Shown one piece after another: positions 11,137 to 23,900 of a DNA stretch of 64,000 nt. The DNA comes from Haliclystus octoradiatus. Its lineage: Eukaryota; Cnidaria; Staurozoa; Stauromedusae; Haliclystidae. Position numbers and translations under genes: made by a program. Position 1 is the stretch's first letter. Every line of letters starts with the position of its first letter. The notes beneath the pieces were generated by a model. It was not told the origin of the DNA and ran no database searches. It worked only from the letters and a program-made list of their open reading frames with translations. The DNA lies in assembly GCA_916610825.1 (NCBI GenBank), contig OU744452.1, positions 12,690,110-12,754,109 of the forward strand, in the 5' to 3' direction.

Positions 11137-13492
11137 ATGGCAACTTTTTGGATTTTGTTCTCGTGCATTCTACTGCATTCGAATCAACTATCATACGCAT
11201 CATCATTCACAGATATTATCGATTTAACATATTCATTTGGTGATGATACAGTTTATTGGCCAAGTTTTAGGGAGTATCGCTTTAATATAACGCAACGTTT
11301 TAAAGGTATTGGACCGAATAGTTCATATGTTTACGAAGCAAATGTTTTCTGTACAGCAGAACACGGTGGGACACATTTAGATGCCCCAAGACATTTTGCT
11401 GCTGGAAAACTTGGCGTTTCGGATATTCCACTACAAAATTTAATTGGCAATGCTGTCGTTATTGATGTTTCAACTCCATCTACAACAAATAAAGATTATT
11501 TGATTGGTGAAAATGATTTTATTAATTGGGAAAATACAAATGGAAGAATCCCTGATGGTTCAATTATTCTCTTGAAAACAGGTAGAAATTAACATATTAC
11601 CAATGTTTTGCTTAGAAACATTTCGAGTCTGCATGGTTGTCACTATAATTTTAACAATGTGAGATTTGTGCTGTGGAATTGCTGCAACAGACTCTTGTTT
11701 TGTTCTTCTGTTAAGGTTTCGGTGCTTTTTGGCCAGATGTAAATACATATTTGGGTAGCAATAGTACTGATGTGAGTTTGCTTCATTTCCCTGGCCTTCA
11801 CGTAGATGGTGCAAATTGGTTGATGACGCAGCGAAAGGTAATCTTTAATCGTAAATATTACTCTTTTTCAGGATCCGCTAAACGGTCATATTAAAACGCA
11901 GGGCTTAAATGAGCATCCGATGACTTTGCCACCTTACAAAAATTCAAAGCTCTAAAAAGAAATACCCTACTTAATTTTTGATACAATATTTTATAATACT
12001 CAAAATTTAAATTTTACAGAAAGAACCAAAAATCACCCATTTGATATTTTAATATTCTACCCCTGTAATCCTGTATGTCGAATATATGGGTGTTACTCAC
12101 CGGGAAATACTAGATTACTGTAGTCTATATTCACTGTTCAATTCAATCACGATTCAATACACATGATAAAGTTGTCGGACGTACGTATTGCAACACTGTA
12201 GTACACTATCAGAGTGAATATTATTCCTTTTTTAACTGGCCAGCTTCGTATGTAAATATATCTTCAGTTGACAATTGCCGGTTTCAAATATTCCCGTTTC
12301 GAAAGTCGAAGCTTTCAACATGATATTCTGAACAAATTAGAGTCAAAAAATATTTTAAAATGTGCACCGGAAGTAGTTCCAGGCTCTTATTGTTAAAACT
12401 CATATACAAATAGAAAGAGCCGGTGCACATTTTAAAATATATTTTGGCTTTAATTTGTTCAGAATATCATGTTGAATAATTCTAGACTATTTCCAATAAC
12501 TATCTTCTAGTCAAAGTGTCAATATGATTGATTGATTTTTTACTACTACTATGGTGCGGGCTGCGGACCCTATTATTATTAGTATACTGTCTACTCTAGC
12601 CAAAAATCAAAGATCGACTTCAGAACGATGTAATCCATGATGAATGGAACAAGAATGCCTTGGTGCCTACGAACCATGCCTATATATGCTTCCATTACTA
12701 GAAAGAACAAGCTTTTCGAGCACATTAGATAAATGTCCACAGTTGAAGCTGTTTCAGGCTTGAGAATATTAGCTTGATGAATTTTTGAAATGGCCATATA
12801 TTGTCCAAGCAAAAAGTTTTTTCTCTTTTCAGAATTTTTGTTGTACCGAGTTTGACCTATACATCATAATCATCGTTTTGGACTGTGAATTTGCTCATAC
12901 TTCTTCTAGAATCTAGGATTGTAGTTGTAGTTATAGGATTCCCAATTTTGTCGGACCCTAATTCCAAAATAGGTTTCTGGGACAATTCTAAACATTTCTG
13001 AAATGTCACCCCTATATTTCATGAAAAACTCGTTTCCACGTCCTAGTATGTTTAGCCCCCGGTGTAGCCTGTGTATGGAAGCTTCCTCCGAAGAATTATC
13101 AATGGCTACTAACTAACGTGCGATGAGATACTTCTTAATTACTTGACTATGCAGACTAAATTTTTAATTATATTGTGCATTAGATTAAAGCTGTTGGTAT
13201 CGACACTGCATCAATTGATTATGGTCAATCAACATTATTCCCATCTCATGTTGCTCTAATGACACAAAACATACCTGTGTTTGAAAATGTAGCTGGTTTA
13301 GACCAACTCACAGCGACTGGATTCACAGTCATTGCCTTACCAATGAAAATTAAAGATGGTAGTGGTGGACCCTTGCGTATCATTGCTGTTAAAATGAAAG
13401 ATATGTCTTCATCAGTAACGTCTTTAAGATCATCACTATGGTGCATTATGGCAATCATGTCTGTTGCTATTGCGGGTGCAATGCATGTGTGA
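11137..13492 (+). CDS. Secreted or membrane-anchored cyclase-family hydrolase (kynurenine formamidase-like)
   Basis: Three exons, 11137-11581, 11716-11837 and 13184-13492, give 291 aa. The cyclase family (Pfam PF04199) includes bacterial kynurenine formamidase (KynB) and isatin hydrolase, metal-dependent amidohydrolases. The metal site HxGTHxDxPxHF is intact: His76, His80, Asp82 and His86. Later blocks HFPGLHVDGANWL and LFPSHVALMTQNIPVFENV fit the family. I chose ATG 11137 (AAGATGG, strong context) because it places a signal peptide, about residues 1-21, at the N-terminus; an in-frame ATG at 11038 would add 33 residues before it. Two N-glycosylation sequons (NIT, NSS) follow. The last 20 residues are hydrophobic, suggesting a GPI-anchor signal or C-terminal membrane segment. 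Poly(A) signal AATAAA at 13700. Substrate not determinable. Confidence 0.88.
12317..12474. mobile_element. Palindromic MITE (family B)
   Basis: Long imperfect palindrome in the second intron of the cyclase gene. ATGATATTCTGAACAAATTA at the left pairs with its complement at the right, and TTTTAAAATGTGCACCGG pairs with CCGGTGCACATTTTAAAA. The same family occurs at 27884-28058. I cannot define a clean target duplication. Confidence 0.6.
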
Positions 13493-14028
13493 TAACCAAA
13501 GAAAAAGCTGTCTATAAAGTTACTGTACTGCATGAATCCTTATACTCCCGCGTATACTATTAAATATCTCTACATACTACTGGACTACTCAGTAATGATT
13601 TCAATAATGTAATCTTATATACATCTAGCCCTTCAAATACTGCTTTTCTCTATTTTAGATGAATTTATTAGAATTATTGGTACTTTATTATTGTACAGTA
13701 ATAAATTTCAATCAACAACCCCATTGTGCTGTATTTTGATTCAATCAATTATTTAATATTATTATTTTCTTTGCTATCATTAATTTGCCATTCTTATTCT
13801 TTATTACAGTCGAAGATTATAAGATGACGTGTATAATCTGTAGGATTTGATTCACTTGTTTGGATAGCCTGCACCATAGCCTGCACATACATGTGATAGA
13901 CTGTATATGGTCTCAAAAACCCGCGAAAATCAAACCACGTTTAGTAAAAAAAAAACAATATTTGATTTGTCTGATTTGCTGTTGTGCTTTGCTAATACCC
14001 GTTAGAAAGTTTTCCATATTTTTCCAGC
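13493..14028. other. Spacer between cyclase and coiled-coil gene
   Basis: Contains the cyclase 3' UTR with AATAAA at 13700-13705. The upstream part of the next gene may have a 5' UTR exon here, because TTTCCAG lies one base before its ATG. The short frame at 13860-14054 has no protein-like character. Confidence 0.45.
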
Positions 14029-16578
14029 ATGAGCTCTCTGAATACTCTTTTTGAGCAAATCCTTCATTCAGAAGAGAAAATAAAACTCAGATTTGAAAAG
14101 TTAAAAGGAGGTGAAGTATATTTATTACAATTTCATTTAAAGCCAATTACGATAATTAAATTGAATTCATAAATATTTCAAACTCAAATTTGACCCGTAG
14201 TTTTATTTCAAAATAATAGTCAATGCAAGCATTCATGATATAGAAAAAAAGATCAAAGAATCTGAAAAGCGTAGTGAGTCTTTACAGGGCAGCTTTGTTG
14301 TTAAAAGTCAGAGACTAGTACAAAATCAATTGGAATTAAAATGGTTGGAGAAAAGAAAGGAAGCATTAGCCAAGCAGTTAAAAGATGTCCATGGAACAAA
14401 AGTAACTCTTTCCATTGAAATGGTATAAACATGTTATTATTTTTATTTTTATTTATAGAATAATGAGATTTTATTTAAGCCATTAATAATTCTCTTGTCG
14501 TGAGAGTGCTAAATAATAGTTTAGGATGGATAACAATTATATAGATTGTTATTAGTATGCGAATATTATGAATACAAAGTTCATGAAAATCATTCAACAA
14601 ATGGGGCTTTTTATCAGGAATACTGCCAAAACATACATAGCTTGGGATACAATGTGACAGCCTTATTTTTATTTGATTGAATCTTAAAACTTACTTATAA
14701 TAATTATATATTTATATATACACTTTCAGGGAAACTTGCAACACGAGAAAGAGAATACGAGGTAAAAATACAATACAGTACAGTACTGTAACTAAGTAAT
14801 TGAGATGATATCGCCCTATCGAAGGCACCCGTACCACTGCTCTATTTCTAGAGGAGTGGTTCTTTTCGCATGGAGCAATGATGTAATTTCAACAGATTTC
14901 ATGGCAGATGGACCTCGATTGTCAATGCGCAACGATGCGCCGCAGCTATAATCACAATGTACTCACAGTAATGTATAAAATAATAAGATTTAATAAGTAT
15001 AACATATAGTATTTTTATCACAAATTATCAATTCCAATCTATACAGTAATTTAATACAGTCGTATTGCAGTTGTAATGTAACATGTTTTTCATCAACAGA
15101 AAAAATTTCACTTACGTTACAAAATTGTTTACTGCTAAATATTTTCTATTGGATGAGAACTGTGATGACTTGATGAAAAAGAAGATTGAAATGAAAGACA
15201 GCAATAAAAATAAGAATGGAATCGTAGCAAGTGATTCAAGCAGAGAAGTACAAGGTTACACTAGTTCCCTCTGCGTAACTACTATTAATTGAAATATTTT
15301 GCTGCTTCCTTGGTTTCTAGGCCTTCCTTATATAGTTTGCGTCACAGACCGCAGTTCGCTCACGAAAGAAAAGACTCGATCCTATTCTTTAGTTCCATGA
15401 ATTGCAATCTGTGACGCAGGGTAGGGCTTCCTTGGCTGCTTTGAATTTTCACAAGCTCGCTACGTGCCACCTGTCTTTATGGCACATTGTTTGTATATAC
15501 AGTAGTCACTGACGGGGTCAATATGTTTTAGTTCTAAATCTATTATCAGAAGCTTACAAGCACAAGTGGAATAAGTAGTCAACCGTTCTCGTATAATATT
15601 GTAACTCAGATTTTTGAATGAAATGAACAGCGCTGTCAGAATACCAATACAACATCAGTCTCATTCGATGCATAAACAATTATGTCAAATATCACATACA
15701 GCCATCACAGACTATAGCTTTGAATTATAGCTAAGAATTTTTGCGAGACAATTCTGAGAACAGAATAAAGTGCCTAAGGATAGGATGCCCGGTAAAATAG
15801 GGTGCTGAAAGCGAATAAATATGTGACCGTCTGTATTATAGCCACAGCGCGCCTTATTTTCTCTGCAGGATAGACTGGACGGTATTCTATACTTTATTGG
15901 GACGCATGCAATTTGATTCGTGGGTTGAAAAAATTATCCCGGCAACCTATTTACTAGGGGAATGACGCACTTATGGCCACTCAGTGGTATTCGTTGGCCA
16001 CTATTAGTAATAAAGTGTGTTTACCGGACCTCACACGACAGGTAGCTTAATACTTTCGTTGTTGTTGATATTTCAACCTATTTTTAATATCAATTATACA
16101 CAAGATTCAAGGATATGAGTTAAGTAAGCCAAACAGAACAAATGTTTTCTCTTGATATTTTACGAAATTTACTCGATTGTGACACAGTTTTGTGACACAT
16201 GTTGAAAATATTATTTGTAATTGCCAATGCAGATTCAGATGTAATGCTACAGCTTCACAATGCAAAGACAACCACATTATCACTCACGCAAACTCGTGAT
16301 GAAGTACTGACCAAATTAAAAACAGATCCTACATCCAAAAGGTAGTCGTAACTATCCATGAGCTAGATGGCACGCTCCATGCATGCTTCTAACTTCCTAG
16401 CCAATACCATTCGATATATTTTGTGTCTGCTAAATTGTCATCTCATTGATGTTTTAGGCTAGCCAAATGTATTGACGATGCCAAGGCGTTGTCTTTGGAA
16501 TTATCTCGCAAGCATAGCAACTTAAGAAATACTCTAATGACTACAAAAAGGCACACACAACTACTACTCCAAAGATGA
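14029..16578 (+). CDS. Small coiled-coil protein (233 aa), possibly CCDC172-like
   Basis: Six exons join in phase: 14029-14110, 14220-14422, 14730-14761, 15100-15254, 16233-16341 and 16458-16578 (TGA). The 233-residue product is hydrophilic with heptad-like helices (DIEKKIKESEKR, LELKWLEKRKEALAKQL) and lacks signal peptide and membrane segments. The first residues (MSSLNTLFEQILHSEE) resemble in style the start of vertebrate CCDC172, a testis coiled-coil protein of similar length, but the match is short and I give it only as a suggestion. For exon 2 a second in-phase acceptor at 14243 exists; I chose the upstream one. Poly(A) signal AATAAA at 16758. The two small introns after exons 1 and 2 contrast with the 978-bp fourth intron. 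Confidence 0.75.
15335..15423. mobile_element. Short TIR element related to the TAG...CTA family
   Basis: TAGTTTGCGTCACAGACCGC at the left is mirrored by CAATCTGTGACGCAGGGTA at the right, around AAAGAATAGG-type inner arms. GGCCTTCCT to the left and GGGCTTCCT to the right form an 8/9 direct repeat, although the left one lies four bases from the expected end. It is related to 42740-43096 and lies in an intron of the coiled-coil gene. Confidence 0.5.
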
Positions 16579-17930
16579 ATGATAATTTGTAACCAAATTT
16601 TTCAATGGGAAAAATGCAAAATTTCTATTGCATATTCTCTCACAATCCGAGCAAAAATATGGTACTACCTGTAGCTGAAAGTTACACTTTTTACTTTAAA
16701 GTTAACATGATATGACTTCTTATGGCATAGATAGTTATTATAAGGGTGTGGTTTATTAATAAATTGCGATTGCGACAATGTATAGTCCATGAGTTACAAT
16801 ACTTCGAACTATCTAGCATAATTTCGCATGTATTGATCATTTGATTAACGCTATTGTATCATATGCCGTAATTTTGAAAAACTTTCGTGTTCTATTTTAT
16901 TGTATTTAATTACCTGTATATAATTTCCGATAAGACATTTCAGAAAATGTATCATTGGCATAACTTGGCGAATTAATTAAATTAAAAAATACCTTGGAAC
17001 TGTTAAGGATCATGAACTTACTGAGATTTCAACCTAGTTAATTAACTATATTTGTAGATACTCAATTTTGAATTATTCTTCTAAGCTTTCAAGGAATTTT
17101 TCTATGTTGTATTACAGTTTTAACATGGCTTCAACTGCGCCTGTGGTACCGGTATTCATCTTTGTCTTACGAGATGCAAAATTCTTCGTTCTACTAACAA
17201 TGTTTGGCGGAAAATTTCTGTCGACTTGCTAAATTTGGACCACCCATTAATAAACTATTAACACGTCAAACTCTTCAGAAAGAAGCAACGCTAAAATATT
17301 AATGCTGATACTTTTATATGTGTTTATGTCTATCCAAGTAACAAACTTATAAATCTCCTTCATCACCATAGCAACCCGCTAACAGATGACTAATCGAGCC
17401 ATAATTTATGCAACGGAAATCAGCGTGACGTCAAACGTTAGCATTTTGTTCTATTTTTGTGAGACACGAAACGACTGTTCAACAAAAGTTTGGTTGGAAG
17501 AACATTGACGGATTTATTTGTAACTTACCATACTCCAACACACCAAATTATTTATTATATTGGAGTACTTATTTATTTACTTGACGAGTTGGAGATTTAT
17601 ATTGCTTGTCTAGGTTTGCTGGCTGGTCAGAGAGAAATTTTGTTCGAATTTGTGAAAAGACGAGGATAGCCAGCCTTCTCACGCTGTTATCTCACGACTT
17701 TGCTTCTTTCCTCTCACATCCGTCAAAGGTTTTTAGCAGACTGCTGCTAGTTTTCCCTCGACATTTTCATCATTATTGACTGTCTCGACAGTAAACTTTG
17801 CCAGTGATTTGTCGTGTACGAAATACGAAAAGAGACAAACAATGATTTCGCTATTAATTATAATATCAACCTGTTCATAAGTATTAATCAAAGCTTCCAA
17901 GTTATAAAAAGAAATTTAAAAATTGAAGAA
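16579..17930. other. Spacer with putative Dok promoter
   Basis: The first 200 bp are the 3' UTR of the coiled-coil gene, with AATAAA at 16758-16763. A consensus CRE, TGACGTCA, lies at 17426-17433, about 500 bp upstream of the Dok start codon. The remaining sequence probably holds the transcription start and 5' UTR. No other gene is visible. Confidence 0.45.
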
Positions 17931-20900
17931 ATGGCGGACATTTTGAAGAAAGGATATTTATTGAAATGTCCACAGAAAGCGTATGCTTTCAAGGTAAGCA
18001 TAACTTTACCATTTCCTTAATTTTACTGCTGTTGTTATTTTTCGTTTGAATGTTGGCTGTCGTACTCCTCCTTTTCCATGTGGCTTATTGTTCTGGTTTT
18101 AAAGGTTTAGCGATACGATTCTTTTCATCTAACAAATGTCTTTTGTGGTAAAATGGCTTGACGTGTTTCAATAAAGCACTCTGACACGATTCCCACTATT
18201 ATTACGCCTTACTATTCATCCACCCTTCAAGCAAGGGATTCATGTAGTTCACTAATCCCATCATAACCTTAACAGTTTTTTCTTGATCATACAAGTACAA
18301 TTTTTCGGCACACTGTCACTGTTATGCTATCGTTGTTCCATATTAACCATGGCTCTTCTTAGAATCTTATCTGTCTGTAATTATGATATTAAGGGTTTAC
18401 AATTGTTAAAAATCTGGTCTTTAAATTGTGAATCAAATGCGAAATTATTTATAAAAGCAATTCATTAGATATACGTCATGCATAATACTTGTTTTAAATC
18501 TGAAAAGTTGTTTATCAAATGGTTTGTTGTGGTGGTTGATGTTTTTTTTCAAGCGGAACCCATTCGCCACTTTATATTTCCTGTTCATTTGTCAACCATC
18601 AGTTACTTTTCAAACTCTGATTAATTAATGATTTTATAGAAAAGTAATCGTTTGTGATTCTTTAATAAAAACTGATTAGTTATTTTCTGTATTATGTAGT
18701 CAAGTTTGAATCATTATTACTGTTCTTAAAAGAAAAACCTGCAAGCTATCATGTCTCTTTATTTCCCAATTTCGATCATTTGTTCTACATCTAGTTGTTG
18801 TTCCTGCTCGTGACATGTACTCAAAATTTTTGTTTCCGTAAAACACCCACTTGCAAATTTATAATGCTTCATTTATTCAATCCAATTAACAACAACCATT
18901 TCCTTCAGGCATAACACCATAGCTATTCAGTTAACCGATTTTAAAAAGTTTGAACCAAAATGTCTTATTTCTAAGGCTCAGAGCAACATATTAAATTTAG
19001 AGGTTGATAATGCTATTATAGCCTACTGTTCTGTCCTATAGTTTTGTGCAATAGACTTATATTTTCAATATTAAGTTAAGGGTTGAAAACTGTTCAAACT
19101 TCGATTGAAGTCCTGCAATTTTGGTTATCAATTTTTCAGATGTACTTTCATTGTAATTCATGCCGGCATTGGAATAGCATGGTGATTACGTTTATCTACG
19201 TATACTCATTATTTCTATTAAACAATACATGTCATAAAGTATAAATAAATGTCCTGTTTCATTACCCTACTAGTGAATTGTTTTTGAACGTCTTTCTTGA
19301 CTGTAAAGGTGCAGCCTAAACAATTAACGTAGAAAGATGCCTTGTTACAGGGAAAGAATACCTGCAGACATAGGAATGGTAATTCTAAAAACCATTGTTT
19401 TCAAATACTCATTCATTTTTAACTACAAATGTCATCTAAAGGTGTGATGAATAATTGCTCATACTGATAATAGAAATTATGTAATTAATTATTTTCGAAT
19501 AATGATAATGATTTTCTTTATTATTTCGACCAGCTTCACTACGTATACACTCCTCATATCATCCTTTACAAATTGTATACTTATGTTTTAATAAATAATA
19601 ATCCTTACTTTAATCATACTGTTATTTGCATGTTTCGTTAGATATATTTAAAACTTTGAAGTCTTGACTAAAATGAATTATATCATCTTGTTTATCACCA
19701 ATGGTCTTACTTAGGGTCCGGCCGACAATTTGTTATTTTGTTTAACGTTCTTGAATCCTAGAGGCACTTCAACATTTTCTTCTAAAATTTAGTTGTTGAA
19801 GTTTGACCAATAAATCATAAAATTATCAAATTCAGAAGAAAATTCCTTCTGAATTTGCTCTAACCTTCACTAAAGAAAACATGTTTCCATAGTTATGTTA
19901 AGCTGTATTTGGTAGTGCTAATCGTAGAAGCAGGGATTCCTACCTGTGTCGGACCTGTAGTGGATTGTTTTATGTCTATTGTCTTATCCATAATGTATTT
20001 CCTTTGTTAACTGTAAAGCTTCCGTTTGTAATCACGTATACCTTGTAATGTAAATCACTGTATGTAATATATCAACCCTCTTCTCGTCTGCCCTTCGTGG
20101 CGACAACATCTAAATTAGCAAAGCTGGTCCACCTTCATAGAGGCTCTGTTTATCAACGGTCATATTAACCCTCATTCATCCTCTCCCTGTTGGTGGCCAG
20201 CTACAACTATTACATCAAATATATCTATATCAGAATCTCCTATGTACGCGTGTGGTAATTAACAGTCATCGACTCATTCCACCCGCTACATATTGGTGAC
20301 TACCGACGTGATCTGAAAAACGCAGCCGAATATTACGCGTTGTAAACCCTGGTTAGCATATGGTTATATCTGGTAACATTTTGGTTGAAATTCGCTCCTG
20401 GGTGAGTGTTATCACAAAGAAAAAAAAGAAGAAAATAATTGAATGCACTCACGCCGTCACAAGCCAAGTTCTGGCAGGAACCACGAAAATTATTAGGGCT
20501 TAACCCGACAAGAAAATAAAGATTGCCAGGCTTGAGCACAAAGAATTGTAACAACAAAACAACATTACCAACATAGATACATAACACCATCAAAAACAGA
20601 AGGTGAAAAGATAGGCTATATACAATCATGACTTGCACAAAGGCACACAACAAAGAATTATTAAATATTTACAAGATTTTGTCGCTACAACCATACAACA
20701 CATACTTAACCAACTATACAACATGAAAGAAAACAAACAATCTAATTCATCTAACTCAATCAAAACATTATTATTAACTTATTTTAAATCATATTTTATT
20801 TTATTATACGTATTTTATTCATTCATTCGTCCTGTATATATTATTTCATATCTTTCACTCACAGACGGGACTCCGTCTCCGTGGGGGGAAGTTATGTAGT

Positions 20901-23900
20901 AGATTGTTTTATGTCTATTGTCTTATCCATAATGTATTTCCTTTGTTAACTGTAAAGCTTCCGTTTGTAATCACATATACCTTGTAATGTAAATCACTGT
21001 ATGTAATATATCAACCCTCTTCTCGTCTGCCCTTCGTGGCGACAACACCTATATTAGCAAAGCTGGTCCACCTTCACAGAGGCTTTGTTTATCAACGGTC
21101 ATATTAACCCTTATTCATCCTCTCCCTGTTGGTGGCCAGCTACAATTATTACATCAAATATATCTAATCAACGCCTATGTATGTGTGGTGGTATTAATCA
21201 ATACTTCGTACATTACACCCGCTACAGACCTGAGCTGAGTGAGCTCACTTCATTTCTACAACTGTTACTGTTATCATATCTAGAAATGTTTCTGATTCTT
21301 AAGTAAAACATGTCTGTCATAACACATGGCAACCTTCACAATTATTCTGATGTGTATTCAACTGCGTCCAAGAGCTGATCAACATGCATGTTTTTCACAT
21401 GACTTATCACAGTATTTTAAGTAAACAGTCAACATTTGTAAGGTTTGTTTCTCGGAATAATTATGTGAAACAGCCAAAACTACAAGAAATGCATAGGCGA
21501 ACAAGGTCTCAAAACTGACATTCAAGTTTTTGCTTTAGGAGATTTGTCATTCAAAAAATAGTGTTTACGGTACAGTATCTGAATCTGTTCCAGATTATAT
21601 TAATATGCATTATCTATAAGATTTCATTGTCATAGCTTTACGTTACAGTAACCATTTAAACCTGATTCTAGTTTTGTCCAATAAGGGATTCTATTGGAAA
21701 ATATTTTTCTAAGTAATGATTGATTCTGATGAACATTAAATGTAAATACTGATTGGTAAAAGTTTGAAGCCGATCCGATAGGAATTGACAGAGATATCGA
21801 TATTTTAGAAGTCTATTTCTGCTACACGTTTATTTTCGTGATGTAAATATTCAATTTTGTCTCAAACTAATTAAAAATAATATTGAATATTGAAAAGTTT
21901 GAGTAGTTGTTAATTTTTATTTTCAGCAATAAGTAGAGTTTTATGTCTGATCTTGATTTAAAATATTTTATTTGTTTTGTAAACTTTGATATGTCCTAAA
22001 TTCTTGAATAAAAAACCTTTTCACAGACCCATTTAAAGAAACATGGACATTTTCTACACATTTAAAATATTATAAAATTGTTTGTTTTTGTTTCAGAAAT
22101 GGAATTCTCGATGGTTTGTGTTATTTGCCAATAATAGTCGTGGTAGAGTCCGTTTAGAATATTATGATAGCGAAAAAGGTTGGCAATTAGAGAAAGGCAA
22201 ACGTATTATTCCTTTAGTTTCTTGTGTTAGTATAAAACCTGTTTGGCACAAAGATTACAATCATGTTATAGAAATTGTTACGTCAGATAAAACATATTTC
22301 CTTGCTGCTGGCAGTAAAGATGAAGAAAAGGCATGGTTCCGTAGTTTATGTAAAGCTGTGTTTGGTAGTGCTAATCGTAACAGCATTGTACATCTGATGG
22401 ATAGACCTGATCCCATGGATCTAGGGTATCATAGTCTTGACCGTAGCCTTGAGAATACAGATGGTAAAGTCCCTGTGTCTTCCTATCCTAGTTCACCTGA
22501 TGTTACAGAACGTAATAAAAGTAGTCTTGAGAATTTATCATCTCAAATTGATTCAGCTTCTGTTAGTACAATTGATGTTAGGAATAGTGCCAGTCAAATT
22601 CATTTACGAAGAGCTGTTGCATCAATTGGTTCAGAAATGTCCAGTATGGTGTCTTATGAATCTGGTTTTGATGACGCGTCGAGCTTGGCCTCAACCATCC
22701 CTGACGGTAAGATTGCTAAATATTCTAAGATAGAGTGAGACTTATGAATAATCAGGTCTAGCAAGGTCTGGAAATGTTATTTGCAAAAGGCTATGGAAAT
22801 TCTGAAGGTAAAAGCGAAATGGTGTATGTAAAGTTAATATCATTTTTAAAAATATAAAAATATATATAAATTTTACCTTCCAGAAAATAATCAATCTATC
22901 ACTCGCGGAAAATTTTTACCTTCCAAAACGCTATATTTTTTCTTTCAGAATTTTGTTCCACAACATACCAAAAGAAACAATAAATATCTTCATTAAAAGT
23001 TTAAAACAATATCTAATTTCATTGGAATGCAAGAACATCAACGGGGACAGAAACTTTGAAGTTTTTTACAAATACTACTCTCGCAATAGACATAAATACG
23101 GAAATACCATGGAATTGTTCAATTGAAATTAACAAAATATTCGGATTTAGCTTCGGAATTGGGAGAGTTATTTTGAAGAAAAAATGTCTATAGAAATCCT
23201 ACTAAATTTGTTTCACAAAAATTACAAACTTCCGATGTATGCTTAATTTAGCTCGGACTTTCGAGATCTTGATTTTTCTCATACACTGATCCTGTTTACT
23301 TTGGATAATTACTTAAGTGGAAGCATAGATAGAGCTTTAAAAAGAATACAATTGAATAGGGAATAAAATTCAGAACCAATATGTATTGCATAACTTAAGC
23401 TAATGCAATGAACAATAAATTATCATTACATTGAAATATTTTATTTTTATGTGTCTTCATTCTCAGGCACAAGCAACTATCAAGTATCTGTTCGTAACAC
23501 AATTGCATCACAAAATGCCAACATGTCTGGTTCGTATATGCTGCAAGTTACACCTTTGAATCTTTATTTGTTGGACAATACAACCCATGCTATAATTGCT
23601 GAATGGCCTCTTCAATATCTAAAACGTTATGGTAGAGGAAGGACAAAGTTTTCATTCGAAGCAGGTGACAAATGTCCTAATGGTTTTGGTGTTTTTACAT
23701 TCAATACAACTGAGGGTGATGCTATTTTTCATCAAGTTGACAACTATGCTAGAAAGATTTCTGTTTCGCAAACTTCAGATCTAAGAGATAAACGCATTTC
23801 GCTACCGGATGGATTCCGTCCGTTACATCCTACTAATAAACGATGGCATCATTCTGAGGGCAAACTTTCTAAAGATTCAAGCCTTGATGGTATTCTGTCA

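Larger units (their letters stand above)
19956..21226 (+). mobile_element. Miniature LTR retrotransposon (TRIM-like), complete
   Basis: Two near-identical direct repeats, 19956-20290 (335 bp) and 20895-21226 (332 bp), begin TGTAGT and end CCCGCTACA, the TG...CA ends of LTRs. Three bases after the left LTR lies TTGGTGACTACCGACGTGAT, a primer-binding-site-like sequence of the Ty3/gypsy style. Directly before the right LTR is the polypurine tract GGGGGGAAG. A 4-bp target duplication GACC flanks the element (19952-19955 and 21227-21230). The internal 604 bp (20291-20894) encode no gag or pol; the two short frames there have no recognisable domain. It depends on a partner element for mobility. It sits in the first intron of the Dok gene. 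Confidence 0.88.

Noticed and set aside
20333..20899. Two open frames inside the LTR element as possible gag or accessory genes
   Set aside because: They are short, lie on opposite strands and show no zinc knuckle, protease or reverse-transcriptase motif.
22437..22733. A 98-codon frame inside the Dok PH exon
   Set aside because: It overlaps the PH-containing exon in another frame and has no independent start or splice support.
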